Positions 47,031 through 55,530 of a stretch of 64,000 bases of DNA are shown here, in pieces. The notes under the pieces were generated by a model. The model did no database searches and had not been told where the DNA came from. It saw only the letters and a list, made by a program, of their open reading frames with translations. Source of the DNA: Leifsonia sp. NPDC080035. GTDB taxonomy: Bacteria > Actinomycetota > Actinomycetes > Actinomycetales > Microbacteriaceae. Location: positions 1,860,001-1,924,000 of the forward strand of contig NZ_CP157390.1 of the NCBI RefSeq assembly GCF_040050925.1, in the 5' to 3' direction. A program made the translations under genes and the position numbers. Every line of letters begins with the position of its first letter. Position 1 is the first letter of the stretch.

Positions 47031-48374
47031 TCAGCCGGCCAGGCCGAACCGGACGAGCGTCGGGCCGGCGACGGAGGGCTCGGGCACGGTCAGCACGATC
47101 GTCCCGCCGTCGCGGCGCACGGCGATACGGTTGCCGTCCGCGAGGCGCGCGCTCGCCGCGTCCACCGCCGTCGACGCGGGGATGCGCACCTCGCCTACCG
47201 CGTCCACGAACGCGTTCGCGGTGTCGCCGGTGCGGGTCCAGCGCAGCCACGGCGTCTCCGACGGCCCCGCGATCGCCGTGTCGAGCGTGGTCGAGCCGAA
47301 GACGGCGTCGCCATTGATCGCATTCCAGGCCGCCAGGTGCTCCAGCGTCCTCCGCTGCAGCTCCGGGACGGTGCCGGCGGCGGTGAGTCCGATGTTCAGC
47401 AGCAGGTTGCCGCCGCGCGACACGATGTCGACGAAGGACTCCACCGCCGCGGGGCCGCTCAGCAGGTGCGTCGCGTCCTCGAGTCGGTTGTAGCCGAACG
47501 AGTAGCCGATGCCGCGGCAGTTCTCCCACGCGCCGGACCGCTCGACGTCGGTGTCCTGCTGGTACTCGCTGGTGCGGTAGTCCCAGTGCGTCTCGCCCCA
47601 GCGGTCGTTGGCGACGCCCTCCGGGTTGGCGGCGTAGAACCGCTCGAACAGCGACTCGGCGCTGAACGGCCCGGACGGCTTGCCAGCGTCCGGCCAGTCG
47701 ATGTCGTTCCAGAGGACGTCGGGGGAGTAGCGGTCGATGAGGTCGAGGACCTGCGCGTGCGCGTACTCGGCGTAGGCCGCATCCACCGGTCGGACGAACG
47801 CCTCGCCCTCCGCGGTGATGGGCGGCAGCTGCGAGAAGTGCCAGTCGAGCCCGCCGGAGTAGTAGACCCCGAAGCGCAGCCCGGCCTCGCGCGTCGCCCG
47901 CTCGAACGCGGCGACCAGGTCGCGGTGCGGTCCGCGCGCGACGGTGTTGCGGTCGCCCGTGCCGGGCGCATCCCAGAGCGTGACGCCGTCGTGATGCTTG
48001 GTGGTCGGCACGAAGTACCCCGCCCCTGCCCTCTTGACCAGCGCCAGGACGTCCGCTGGGTCGAAGTCGGCGGCGTCCCAGCGGTCGAGGAAGTCGTCGT
48101 AGGGAGCGTCGCCGTAGGTCGCGCGGTGGTGCTCGGCGGCCGGGCTGCCCTCGATGCGGATGGTGTTGAAGTACCACTCGGCGTAGGGGTTGTGCGTGAA
48201 CCAGTAGCTGTCGTCGATCGTCCCGAGCTCGCCGATCGGCTCCGCCCACGCCGGGACCGAGTACGGCCCCCAGTGCACGAAGACGCCGAGCTTCGCGTCG
48301 GTGAACCAGGCGGGCACCTCGCGTTCGAATCGTCGGTAGTTGCCGGGGCGGACGAGGTCGGTGCTGGAGGCCAC
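47031..48374 (-). CDS. GH29 alpha-L-fucosidase
   Basis: This 447-residue protein has no signal peptide, so it cuts imported fucosides inside the cell. The GH29 marks are KLGVFVHWGPYSVPAWAEP (in part), KHHDGVTLWD at residues 126-135 and the nucleophile D224 in VLWNDIDWP. The C-terminal 110 residues form the beta-sandwich. The GTG at 48372-48374 is preferred because AAGGAG lies ahead of it; an ATG 18 codons upstream would overlap the operator region. Co-directional with the lactonase; divergent from the fucose dehydrogenase. Confidence 0.92.
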   Translation of the reverse strand: MASSTDLVRPGNYRRFEREVPAWFTDAKLGVFVHWGPYSVPAWAEPIGELGTIDDSYWFTHNPYAEWYFNTIRIEGSPAAEHHRATYGDAPYDDFLDRWDAADFDPADVLALVKRAGAGYFVPTTKHHDGVTLWDAPGTGDRNTVARGPHRDLVAAFERATREAGLRFGVYYSGGLDWHFSQLPPITAEGEAFVRPVDAAYAEYAHAQVLDLIDRYSPDVLWNDIDWPDAGKPSGPFSAESLFERFYAANPEGVANDRWGETHWDYRTSEYQQDTDVERSGAWENCRGIGYSFGYNRLEDATHLLSGPAAVESFVDIVSRGGNLLLNIGLTAAGTVPELQRRTLEHLAAWNAINGDAVFGSTTLDTAIAGPSETPWLRWTRTGDTANAFVDAVGEVRIPASTAVDAASARLADGNRIAVRRDGGTIVLTVPEPSVAGPTLVRFGLAG

Positions 48375-48428
48375 GCTGCGATTCTCCTTCGACGGCGAAC
48401 GGATTGAGGTGGGGGCTTCGGTTCGCAT

Positions 48429-48441
48429 ATCCTATAGGAAT
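48429..48441. promoter_or_regulatory. Fucose-regulon operator, copy 1
   Basis: ATCCTATAGGAAT contains the 10-bp perfect palindrome TCCTATAGGA (48430-48439). It lies between the fucosidase and the aldo/keto reductase genes and touches the reductase start codon. Related sites occur at 50216-50231 and 53251-53262. TATCCT (48428-48433) can also serve as a -10 box six bases before the ATG. Confidence 0.8.
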
Positions 48442-49396
48442 GACGCCCGCCCTGCAGCTCGGTCCGATCGGCTACGGCACCGCGGCCCTGGGGAACCTCC
48501 ACGACGCCCGGCCCGACGACGTCTGGCCTGCGATCGTCCCCGCCGCCCGGGAGGCGGGCATCCGCTACTTCGACACCGCGCCGCACTACGGGCTCGGCCT
48601 CGCCGAGGAGCGCCTCGGCGAGGGGTTGCGCGCCCTGCCGCGCGACGAGTTCGTGCTCTCGACGAAGGTCGGCCGCATCATCGAGCCGAACCCGGATCAC
48701 CGTGCGGGCGGCACCGACATCGCCAACCTCTTCGACGTCCCCTCCACCCGGAGGCGCCGCTTCGACTACTCCCGCGACGGCGTGCTGCGATCGGTGGAGG
48801 ACTCGCTGAACCGGCTCGGCCTCGACCGCATCGACATCCTGTTCGTGCACGATCCGGATGAGCACGAGCGGGAGGCGCTCGACGGCGCGTTCCCCGCGCT
48901 CGAGGAACTGCGCTCGCAGGGCGTCATCCGCTCCTACGGCGCCGGGATGAACCAGTCCGCGATGCTGACCCGGTTCGTCCGAGAGACGGATCTCGACATC
49001 GTGATGTGCGCCGGCCGCTACACCCTGCTGGACGGCGCGGCCGCCGCCGACCTGCTCCCGGCCGCGGAGGAGCGCGGCGTGAGCGTGGTCGTCGCCGCGG
49101 TGTTCAACTCGGGCATCCTCGCCACGGACCGGCCGCGCGCCGACGCGACGTTCGACTACGGGGCGGCGCCCGCCGCGCTCATCGAGCGGGCCGGGCGGAT
49201 CGCCGACATCGCCGCGGGCTACGGAGCGACCGTGCCGCAGCTCGCCGTGCAGTTCCCGCTGCGGCATCCCGCCGTGTCCACCGTGGTGCTGGGCGCGGAG
49301 ACCCCGCAGCAGATCGAGCGGAACGCCCGGCTCGCCGAGCCCGCCGTGCCGGACGACCTCTGGGCGGAGCTGGAGGCGGCGGGCCTGCTCCCGTGA
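48440..49396 (+). CDS. Aldo/keto reductase, probable L-fucose dehydrogenase
   Basis: This 318-residue enzyme of the aldo/keto reductase family has the tetrad D45, Y50 (DTAPHYG), K76 (STKVG) and H137 (LFVHDPD). It groups by motif with NAD(P)-dependent aldose 1-dehydrogenases that oxidise L-fucose or D-arabinose to the 1,5-lactone. Its place between fucosidase/lactonase and the GntR regulator, and the matching pathway genes, support fucose. The ATG at 48440 lies at the edge of the operator, with a -10-like TATCCT six bases upstream and no normal ribosome-binding site, so it may be leaderless. An alternative later start cannot be excluded. Confidence 0.85.
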   Translation: MTPALQLGPIGYGTAALGNLHDARPDDVWPAIVPAAREAGIRYFDTAPHYGLGLAEERLGEGLRALPRDEFVLSTKVGRIIEPNPDHRAGGTDIANLFDVPSTRRRRFDYSRDGVLRSVEDSLNRLGLDRIDILFVHDPDEHEREALDGAFPALEELRSQGVIRSYGAGMNQSAMLTRFVRETDLDIVMCAGRYTLLDGAAAADLLPAAEERGVSVVVAAVFNSGILATDRPRADATFDYGAAPAALIERAGRIADIAAGYGATVPQLAVQFPLRHPAVSTVVLGAETPQQIERNARLAEPAVPDDLWAELEAAGLLP

Positions 49397-49439
49397 GCAT
49401 CCTGCATCCTCTTTCCTCTACGGAACAGGTCGCTCGGCC

Positions 49440-49451
49440 TAGGATGTGCAC
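49440..49451 (+). promoter_or_regulatory. Leaderless-type -10 element for the fucose GntR gene
   Basis: TAGGAT (49440-49445) is followed by six bases and the ATG at 49452. This favours the ATG over the in-frame GTG at 49446. Confidence 0.45.
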
Positions 49452-50156
49452 ATGAGCATCGAACGCGCCGCGGGCGACCACCTGCTGCCCGCGCGCCGCG
49501 CGCTCGCGGACGACGTCTACGATGCGGTGCTCGGCCTGCTGATGGACCAGGTGATCGAGCCGGGCGCCCGCGCCAGCATCGACGGCATCGCCCGGCAGCT
49601 CGGCGTCTCGCCGACGCCGGTGCGCGAAGCGCTCGCGCGCCTCGAGTCGGAGGGGATGGTCGTCAAGAAGGCGCTCAAGGGCTACACGGCCGCCCCGCTG
49701 CTCGACGCCGAGGGCCTGCGCGAGCTGTTCGAGATGCGCCGCCTGCTCGAGCCGCACGCGTCGCGCAGCGCGGCCGGGCGGATGGATGCGGAGACGCTGG
49801 CGGAGCTGGAGGCCCTCTGCGAGCAGATGCACGCGAGCGGCGCGGCGGCCCAGGCCGGCGATGACCGCTTCGAGGACTACAAGGACTTCGCGAAGCAGGA
49901 TGCGGACTTCCACCGCATCATCGCCGAGCAGGCGGGCAACGCCCTGCTGGCGGACGCCGTGTTCCGGCTGCGCTCGCACCTGCACCAGTACCGGCTGTAC
50001 TTCGAGCACGGCGTGGCCGAGGAGACCTCCGAGGAGCACGACGCCGTGCTGGCCGCCCTGCGCACAGGCGACGGTCGCGGCGCCGAGCGTGCCATGCGCG
50101 ACCACATCGACCGGTCGTACGAGCGCATCGCGAAGAGTCTCGCGGGCGAGCGCTAG
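49452..50156 (+). CDS. GntR family regulator, FadR subfamily (fucose regulon)
   Basis: This 234-residue regulator has a winged helix at about residues 15-80 (ASIDGIARQLGVSPTPVREALARLES, shown in part) and an FCD ligand domain (about 90-220) with the helical DADFHRIIAEQAGN segment that holds metal-binding His residues. It stands in the middle of the fucose gene cluster, and three copies of a TCCwATAGGA palindrome flank the pathway genes, so it is the likely binder. FCD regulators usually sense sugar acids; fuconate or a keto-deoxy acid is a reasonable inducer. The promoter shows only a weak operator-like TTCC...GGAA, so autoregulation is uncertain. Confidence 0.92.
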   Translation: MSIERAAGDHLLPARRALADDVYDAVLGLLMDQVIEPGARASIDGIARQLGVSPTPVREALARLESEGMVVKKALKGYTAAPLLDAEGLRELFEMRRLLEPHASRSAAGRMDAETLAELEALCEQMHASGAAAQAGDDRFEDYKDFAKQDADFHRIIAEQAGNALLADAVFRLRSHLHQYRLYFEHGVAEETSEEHDAVLAALRTGDGRGAERAMRDHIDRSYERIAKSLAGER

Positions 50157-50215
50157 CGCGGCGTTCGCGCCTCGCCCGGTGCCGGCGGTCTTGTCGCGCT
50201 CGCTTTCGGTTGGCT

Positions 50216-50231
50216 ATATCCAATAGGATAT
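50216..50231. promoter_or_regulatory. Fucose-regulon operator, copy 2
   Basis: ATATCC-AATA-GGATAT has perfect 6-bp arms. It lies about 30 bp upstream of the fuconate dehydratase start (50260) and matches copies 1 and 3 in TCC-N4-GGA. Confidence 0.8.
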
Positions 50232-50259
50232 TCGCATCGCCGACCGAGAGGAGCGCGCC

Positions 50260-51552
50260 GTGAGCATCGTCACCGGCTTCGAGACCCTGGATGTGCGCTT
50301 CGAGACATCCGCCCTGCTGGACGGCTCCGACGCCATGAACCCGGACCCCGACTACTCGGCCGCGTACCTGCGCGTGCGCACCGACGCCGCCGACGGGGTG
50401 GATGGCCACTCCTTCGTGTTCACGATCGGCCGCGGCAACGACGTCCAGGTGGCGGCGATCGACGCCGTCGCGCACCGCGTGCTCGGGCGTGATGTCGAGG
50501 CGATCCTGGACGACCTCGGCGGGTTCTGGCGGGAGTTCGTCCACGACTCGCAGCTGCGCTGGCTCGGCCCGGAGAAGGGCGTCATGCACATGGCGATCGG
50601 CGCCGTCGTGAACGCGTTCTGGGACCTGAAGGCCAAGCGCGCCGGCCTGCCTCTCTGGCAGCTGCTGGCCGGGATGACCCCGGAGGAGCTCGTCGCCCTG
50701 GTCGACTTCCGCTACCTCAGCGACGCGCTCACCCCCGAGGAGGCGCTCGACCTGCTGCGGGCCGCGGAGCCCGGCCGAGCCGAGCGCGAGCGGGAGCTGC
50801 TCGCGCACGGGTACCCCGCGTACACGACGACCCCGGGCTGGCTCGGCTACCCGGACGACAAGCTCCGCCGGCTCGCCAGGGAGGCGGTCGACGACGGCTT
50901 CCAGCAGATCAAGCTGAAGGTGGGGGACCGGCTGCAGGACGACCTCCGCCGGCTCGCGATCGCACGCGAGGAGGTCGGCCCGGACATCCGCATCGCGATC
51001 GACGCCAACCAGCGCTGGGACCGCGACCAGGCGATCGAGTGGATCCGCGCGCTCGAGCGCTTCGACCTCGCCTGGGTGGAGGAGCCGACCAGCCCCGACG
51101 ACGTGCTCGCGCACGCGGCGATCGCGAAGGCCGTCGCCCCGGTCCCCGTCGCGACAGGGGAGCACGGGATGAGCAGGGTGCTGTTCAAGCAGCTGCTGCA
51201 GGCGCGGGCCGCCTCCGTCGTCCAGATCGACTCGACGCGGGTGGCCGGCGTGAACGAGAACATCGCCATCCTGCTGCTCGCGGCGAAGTTCGGCGTGCCG
51301 GTCTGCCCGCACGCGGGAGGGGTCGGGCTCTGCGAGGCGGTGCAGCACTTCTCGATGTTCGACTTCGTCGCCGTCTCCGGCAGCCAGGACGGTCGCATGA
51401 TCGAGTACACGAAGCACCTCCACGAGCACTTCGTCGCCCCGGTGGAGGTGGCGGGCGGCCGCTACCGCGCCCCGCTGACCCCTGGCATCGGCATGGAGAT
51501 GCTCGACGCGTCCCTCACCGCCAACGAGTTCCGCGCCGGCACCCCGGCCTGA
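50260..51552 (+). CDS. fucD: L-fuconate dehydratase (enolase superfamily)
   Basis: This 430-residue enzyme fits the characterised L-fuconate dehydratases exactly in length and residue spacing: K218-x-K220 (IKLKVG), metal ligands D248, E274 and E301, N250, D324 and the catalytic H351 (CPHAGG) all fall at the positions I recall for the Xanthomonas enzyme. It dehydrates L-fuconate to 2-keto-3-deoxy-L-fuconate. The GTG start follows GAGAGGAG. The promoter carries operator copy 2. It is followed by convergent genes for the next two steps. Confidence 0.95.
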   Translation: MSIVTGFETLDVRFETSALLDGSDAMNPDPDYSAAYLRVRTDAADGVDGHSFVFTIGRGNDVQVAAIDAVAHRVLGRDVEAILDDLGGFWREFVHDSQLRWLGPEKGVMHMAIGAVVNAFWDLKAKRAGLPLWQLLAGMTPEELVALVDFRYLSDALTPEEALDLLRAAEPGRAERERELLAHGYPAYTTTPGWLGYPDDKLRRLAREAVDDGFQQIKLKVGDRLQDDLRRLAIAREEVGPDIRIAIDANQRWDRDQAIEWIRALERFDLAWVEEPTSPDDVLAHAAIAKAVAPVPVATGEHGMSRVLFKQLLQARAASVVQIDSTRVAGVNENIAILLLAAKFGVPVCPHAGGVGLCEAVQHFSMFDFVAVSGSQDGRMIEYTKHLHEHFVAPVEVAGGRYRAPLTPGIGMEMLDASLTANEFRAGTPA

Positions 51553-51572
51553 GCCGCCGCGAGCGGGCGTGC

Positions 51573-52319
51573 TCAGCGGCGCGGGCGGAGGGAGTACATC
51601 CCGCCGTCGACCGGGAGGATGACGCCGTTGCTGGATGCCGAGCCCGGCGAGGCGAGGTAGGCGACCGCCTCCGCGACCTCCTGCGGCCGCACCAGGCGCC
51701 CGCTCGGCTGGCGAGCCGCGAGGGCCGCGCGTTCCGCATCGGGGTCAGCCGCGCTCTCCAGCAGCCGACCGACCCACGGGGTGTCCGCCGTGCCGGGCGC
51801 CACGGCGTTGACCCGGATGCCGAGCGGCAGGCAGTCCGCCGCGATCGCCAGCGTCATGGCCGAGATCGCGCCCTTGGAGGCGGAGTACAGCACGCGCTGC
51901 GGCAGCCCTGCCCACGCCGCGATCGAGCTCGTCAGCACCACGGCGGGCGAGGGCGACTCGCGGAGGTGCGGCATGGCGTGCCGGATGGTGCGGGCCGAGC
52001 CGATCACGTTCACGTTGAGCACGCGCATCCACTCGTCGTCGGCGTTGGCCTCCACGTCGCCCTGCGCGCCGATCCCCGCGTTCGCGATCACGATGTCGAG
52101 CCGGCCGGCGTCGGCGACCACCGCGGCGATCGCCTCGCGAACGCTGGCGTCGTCGCCGATGTCGCAGCGGATGCCCGTGTGCGGCTCGGCGACCGCCGCC
52201 GCGTCGAGGTCCAGGGCGAACACGCGGGCCCCGCGGCTCGCGAGCTCGTCCGCGATGGCCTTGCCGATGCCGGATGCTCCGCCCGTGACCGCGGCCACGA
52301 GCCCGTCGAAGTCGGACAA
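51573..52319 (-). CDS. Short-chain dehydrogenase, probable 2-keto-3-deoxy-L-fuconate dehydrogenase
   Basis: This 248-residue SDR has the NAD-binding TGGASGIG (12-19), NAG (80-82) and the catalytic S132, Y145 and K149 (YSASK). It oxidises 2-keto-3-deoxy-L-fuconate at C4 in the non-phosphorylative pathway. The start codon is TTG at 52317-52319, chosen because AAGGAG precedes it by seven bases and no closer ATG exists. It is co-directional with and 30 bp downstream of the FAH-family hydrolase gene that uses its product. Confidence 0.9.
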   Translation of the reverse strand: MSDFDGLVAAVTGGASGIGKAIADELASRGARVFALDLDAAAVAEPHTGIRCDIGDDASVREAIAAVVADAGRLDIVIANAGIGAQGDVEANADDEWMRVLNVNVIGSARTIRHAMPHLRESPSPAVVLTSSIAAWAGLPQRVLYSASKGAISAMTLAIAADCLPLGIRVNAVAPGTADTPWVGRLLESAADPDAERAALAARQPSGRLVRPQEVAEAVAYLASPGSASSNGVILPVDGGMYSLRPRR

Positions 52320-52349
52320 CGTCGTCTCCTTCTGGTTGGGGATGTCGGT

Positions 52350-53201
52350 TCAGAGTGCGGCGCGCACGGTCGCGCTCTGCTCGCCGAGGCCGTCGATGCC
52401 GAGGCGCACGCGGTCGCCGGCGGCGAGGTAGGGGAACCGGCCGGACAGGCCGACGCCCTCGGGGGTGCCGGTGTTGATGAGGTCGCCGGGCTCCAGGACG
52501 GTGAACCGGCTCAGCCTGTAGACGATCTCGGCGACGCCGAAGATCAGGTCGGTCGTGGACGAGTCCTGGCGCGACTCCCCGTTCACCGTCGACCAGATGC
52601 GCAGGCCGGAGCCGTCGCCCACCTCGGCGGTCGGCACCAGCCACGGCCCGAGCGGGTTGAACGTCTCGAAGCTCTTGCCCTTGCTCCACTGGCCGAGCGA
52701 GCGCTCCAGCTGGTACTCGCGCTCGGAGACGTCGTTCGCGACCGCGAAGCCGGCGATATGCTCCAGCGCCTCCTCCGGAGAGGAGAGGTAGCGGGCGCGT
52801 GTGCCGATCACGGCGGCGAGCTCGACCTCCCAGTCGGTCGTCGTCGACTCCGGCGGCAGCAGGATGTCGTCGTGCGGTCCGACGACGGTGTTGGGGTGCT
52901 TGTAGAAGACGACGATGTCGGCCGGGGGTTCCGCACCGGACTCGCGGGCGTGCGCTGCGTAGTTCATCCCGATGCAGATGACCGCCTGCGGGCGCGCGAT
53001 CGGGGGTCCGTAGCGCAGGCCGTCGGTCGCGAGCTCCGGGAGCCGCCCTGCGCGGGCCGCGGCCTCGGCGCGGGCGAGGCCGTCGGAGGCGAGGAAGGCG
53101 CTGTCGATGTCGGCGGTCAGCGGGCGCAGGTCCCAGGTGGTGGAGCCGTCGCCGACGGCGGGGATCTCCGCGCCGGGTTCGCCGAGCCGCATGAATCGCA
53201 T
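52350..53201 (-). CDS. FAH-family hydrolase, probable 2,4-diketo-3-deoxy-L-fuconate hydrolase
   Basis: This 283-residue fumarylacetoacetate-hydrolase-fold enzyme has the metal triad E125, E127 (DWEVELA) and D157 (ANDVSE), and the GMNYAAHARE motif. In the fucose pathway it cleaves 2,4-diketo-3-deoxy-L-fuconate to pyruvate and L-lactate. AAAGGA lies before the ATG at 53199-53201. The promoter faces operator copy 3, shared with the divergent mutarotase gene. Function follows from the complete set of neighbours. Confidence 0.9.
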   Translation of the reverse strand: MRFMRLGEPGAEIPAVGDGSTTWDLRPLTADIDSAFLASDGLARAEAAARAGRLPELATDGLRYGPPIARPQAVICIGMNYAAHARESGAEPPADIVVFYKHPNTVVGPHDDILLPPESTTTDWEVELAAVIGTRARYLSSPEEALEHIAGFAVANDVSEREYQLERSLGQWSKGKSFETFNPLGPWLVPTAEVGDGSGLRIWSTVNGESRQDSSTTDLIFGVAEIVYRLSRFTVLEPGDLINTGTPEGVGLSGRFPYLAAGDRVRLGIDGLGEQSATVRAAL

Positions 53202-53250
53202 CGAGGGTCCTTTCGTCGGGCTTCCGTGACCCTCGTCAGCCTATTACTAT

Positions 53251-53262
53251 TTCCTATAGGAA
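53251..53262. promoter_or_regulatory. Fucose-regulon operator, copy 3
   Basis: TTCCTATAGGAA is a perfect 12-bp palindrome in the 89-bp gap between the divergent FAH hydrolase and mutarotase genes. Confidence 0.82.
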
Positions 53263-53290
53263 TCCAAGATCGTCACCCTCGGAGGCAGCC

Positions 53291-53629
53291 ATGCGCGTCG
53301 CCCTGCACTCGGTCCTCCGCGAGGGCCACGAGCTCGCCTACGAGGAGGCGCACGTCGTCATCCCGGACGACCTCGTCGCCGCCTTCGCCAGGGTGGGCAT
53401 CCACGACTGGACCATCTGGCGCAGCGGACGCGACCTCTTCCACCTCGTCGAGTGCGACGACTTCGCCGCCGCGATGCGCGCACTCGCCGACGACCCGGCC
53501 GACCAGCGCTGGCAGGCGTTCATCGGCCGGCATGTCGACCACTTCGAGGGCGCGGACGACGGCGAGGAGGGGCGCATCCTCGGCCGGGTCTGGGACCTGG
53601 CCGGGCAGCGCGCGACCGCCGGCCGCTGA
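53291..53629 (+). CDS. L-rhamnose/L-fucose mutarotase family protein
   Basis: This 112-residue ferredoxin-like protein of the RhaM family has the conserved N-terminal H21 region (YEEAHVVIPDDLVAAF) and the GIHDWTIWRSGRDLFHLVE stretch. Such enzymes speed up interconversion of sugar anomers. In this locus it should supply the L-fucose anomer used by the aldo/keto reductase. GGAGG precedes the ATG. Between its stop and the next convergent gene lie 111 bp with two copies of GGCCGCACGGA but no clear terminator. Confidence 0.85.
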   Translation: MRVALHSVLREGHELAYEEAHVVIPDDLVAAFARVGIHDWTIWRSGRDLFHLVECDDFAAAMRALADDPADQRWQAFIGRHVDHFEGADDGEEGRILGRVWDLAGQRATAGR

Positions 53630-53740
53630 CGCGAGGCGGCGCCGCTGCCGAGGGCCGCACGGATGCCGGCCGCACGGACGCAGGCCGCGACCCTTCCCGT
53701 CGGGAGAGCCGCGGCCGTTCGTCACGCGACGTGCCTCAGC

Positions 53741-55402
53741 TCACGCCGGGAGCGTCCACTGCTGGGTCCACAACCCGTTGCAGTCGTAGATCTGCAGTTT
53801 CGTGCCGTCGGTGGTGACGCCCTGCGGGTCGTCCAGGCAGCGTCCCGACTGCGGGTTCAGCAGAGAACCGTTCGCCTGGTGCACCCACTTCTGAGCTCCG
53901 GAGCCGTTGCACTCCCACAGCTGCACCTTGGTGAAATTCGCCGTGCCCTGGGCGTCCACATCGAGGCACTTGCCGAACGCGCGGATGCTGCCATCGGGCG
54001 AGACGGACCAGTCCTGTCCGGTGGCGACGCCACAGGTCCAGAGCTGGGCGCGATTGCCGTCGGCCGCAGTGTTCGTGTCGACGTCGAGGCACTTTCCGCC
54101 GGGCCCGGTGATCGCTCCCGTCGGGCCGGGCAGGGTGCCGGATCCGACGCGCACTTCGCACTGGTTCCCGACTCCGAGCCAGGTCGCGGCGAAGTAGAGG
54201 AACGTCGTGCCGCTGCTGAGCGGGATCGCGGGCGTCGAGTAGCCGGGGCAGGAGGGGACGCCCGCCGCGTAGCCGCCCGTTGGGTTCACGGTCACCGGTG
54301 CCGTGGCCTCGTACCAGGTGCCCGCGCCCAGTTGGGTGTTGGTGAAGAGCACGGTGCCGGACTCCGCGAGCACGGTCTTGTTGCCGGTGGGCCCCGCGAC
54401 GACGCGCTGTCCGGAGAGTAGGAGCGTGCCGTTCGGGCCTCCGCCGGCGGCCCACGAGATGTAGGGCGTGTGCAGCAGTTCCCGGTCGTCGGAGGTGCGG
54501 ACCAGCGTGCCCTTGTCGCCTGCGGCGCCCCAGTTCAGCCCGTTCGCGCTGAACTTGATGTAGACCTCGCAGGCGTGGTCGGCGTTCGTCCCGTCGCGGC
54601 AGAGCTCGTAGCTCATGACGAACCGGCCGTCGGGCAGCTTCGCGAATGTCTGCATGCCGGGACGCGCGAGGTTGTCGGCGGGGAACACGACGTCGTCGGT
54701 CATCGCCGCGCTCCAGGTCGCCCCTCCGTTGGTGGAGGTGTAGTGACCGATCTTCTGATTGTTGGTCGCGCTGTTCGCCGGGCGCTCATCCGAGATGAAG
54801 CAGGCGAGCGTGTTGTCGTTCGCGACCACGAACGACGGCTCCCAGATGCCGTGGCCCCAGGTGTTCGGGAGGCCTGAGGTCTGGGTGCAGTTCGAGAGGA
54901 ACGACCAGCTCGCGCCGCCGTTCGTGCTCTTGAAGACCTCGACCTTCTGGGTCGTGTAGTCGCCGACGTGCCACGCCGTTCCCGCCGCGAGGATGTCGCC
55001 GGCATTCAGTCCGGGGATGGTGCGTGGCACCTCGAAGAGCGTCGGGGCTTCGATGTCCCAGCCCGGCGTGTTCGAGGAGATCGTGGAGATCTGGGTCCAG
55101 GTCGAGCCGCCGTTGGTGGTCCGGTAGACGGGAAGTGTCCCCGGGGCGTTGTGGCCGGCCTTGGCGAAGGTGGCGAGCACCGTGTCGGCCGGTGTCCCGT
55201 CGTGCTCGAGAGCGATCGCCCGCGGATACCCGGCGGTCCCGTTCGGGAACGCGGTGAGGTTCGGCGAGTACAGCACCGAGCCGGGGAGTGCCGCCTCGGC
55301 CGGTGGCGCCGCTGTCGGCGAGAGCGTGAGCACCGCTACGGCGGCGAGTGCCGCTGCGGCGAGCAACGGGAGCCGTCGCCCTGGACGCATCGTCGTGTCC
55401 AT
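53741..55402 (-). CDS. Secreted beta-propeller glycosidase (GH93/sialidase-like) with ricin-type lectin domain
   Basis: This 553-residue protein begins with a signal peptide (about residues 1-38). A six-bladed propeller with Asp-box-like turns (TTNGGSTW, STNGGASW, STNGGATW) spans residues 40-410; segments such as WEPSFVVAND, SDERP and RPGMQTFAKLPDGRF resemble exo-alpha-1,5-L-arabinanases (GH93) more than true sialidases. The C-terminal 130 residues are a ricin-type beta-trefoil (repeated GKCLDVD and QxW motifs, CBM13). It would cut and bind a polysaccharide outside the cell. The promoter contains an operator like those of the next LacI gene. Sialidase activity is an alternative. Confidence 0.78.
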   Translation of the reverse strand: MDTTMRPGRRLPLLAAAALAAVAVLTLSPTAAPPAEAALPGSVLYSPNLTAFPNGTAGYPRAIALEHDGTPADTVLATFAKAGHNAPGTLPVYRTTNGGSTWTQISTISSNTPGWDIEAPTLFEVPRTIPGLNAGDILAAGTAWHVGDYTTQKVEVFKSTNGGASWSFLSNCTQTSGLPNTWGHGIWEPSFVVANDNTLACFISDERPANSATNNQKIGHYTSTNGGATWSAAMTDDVVFPADNLARPGMQTFAKLPDGRFVMSYELCRDGTNADHACEVYIKFSANGLNWGAAGDKGTLVRTSDDRELLHTPYISWAAGGGPNGTLLLSGQRVVAGPTGNKTVLAESGTVLFTNTQLGAGTWYEATAPVTVNPTGGYAAGVPSCPGYSTPAIPLSSGTTFLYFAATWLGVGNQCEVRVGSGTLPGPTGAITGPGGKCLDVDTNTAADGNRAQLWTCGVATGQDWSVSPDGSIRAFGKCLDVDAQGTANFTKVQLWECNGSGAQKWVHQANGSLLNPQSGRCLDDPQGVTTDGTKLQIYDCNGLWTQQWTLPA

Positions 55403-55465
55403 GAAGAGTCCTCTCTGGTGAGACGCCCGCCGCTTTGCGGACGTTGCAAATGACCCTGCCAGGCC

Positions 55466-55482
55466 TTTGCCATCGTTGCAAG
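55466..55482. promoter_or_regulatory. LacI operator upstream of the propeller glycosidase
   Basis: TTTGC-CATCGTT-GCAAG matches the TTTGC...GCAAA pattern found twice before the ABC operon (56563-56579, 56592-56609). It lies 64 bp upstream of the glycosidase start. A further CGTTGCAAA half-site lies at 55442-55450. Confidence 0.7.
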
Positions 55483-55530
55483 ACCTGATTCGCGAGCTTT
55501 TCGGATCGCCGCCGACGCGCGGCGCAGGCG

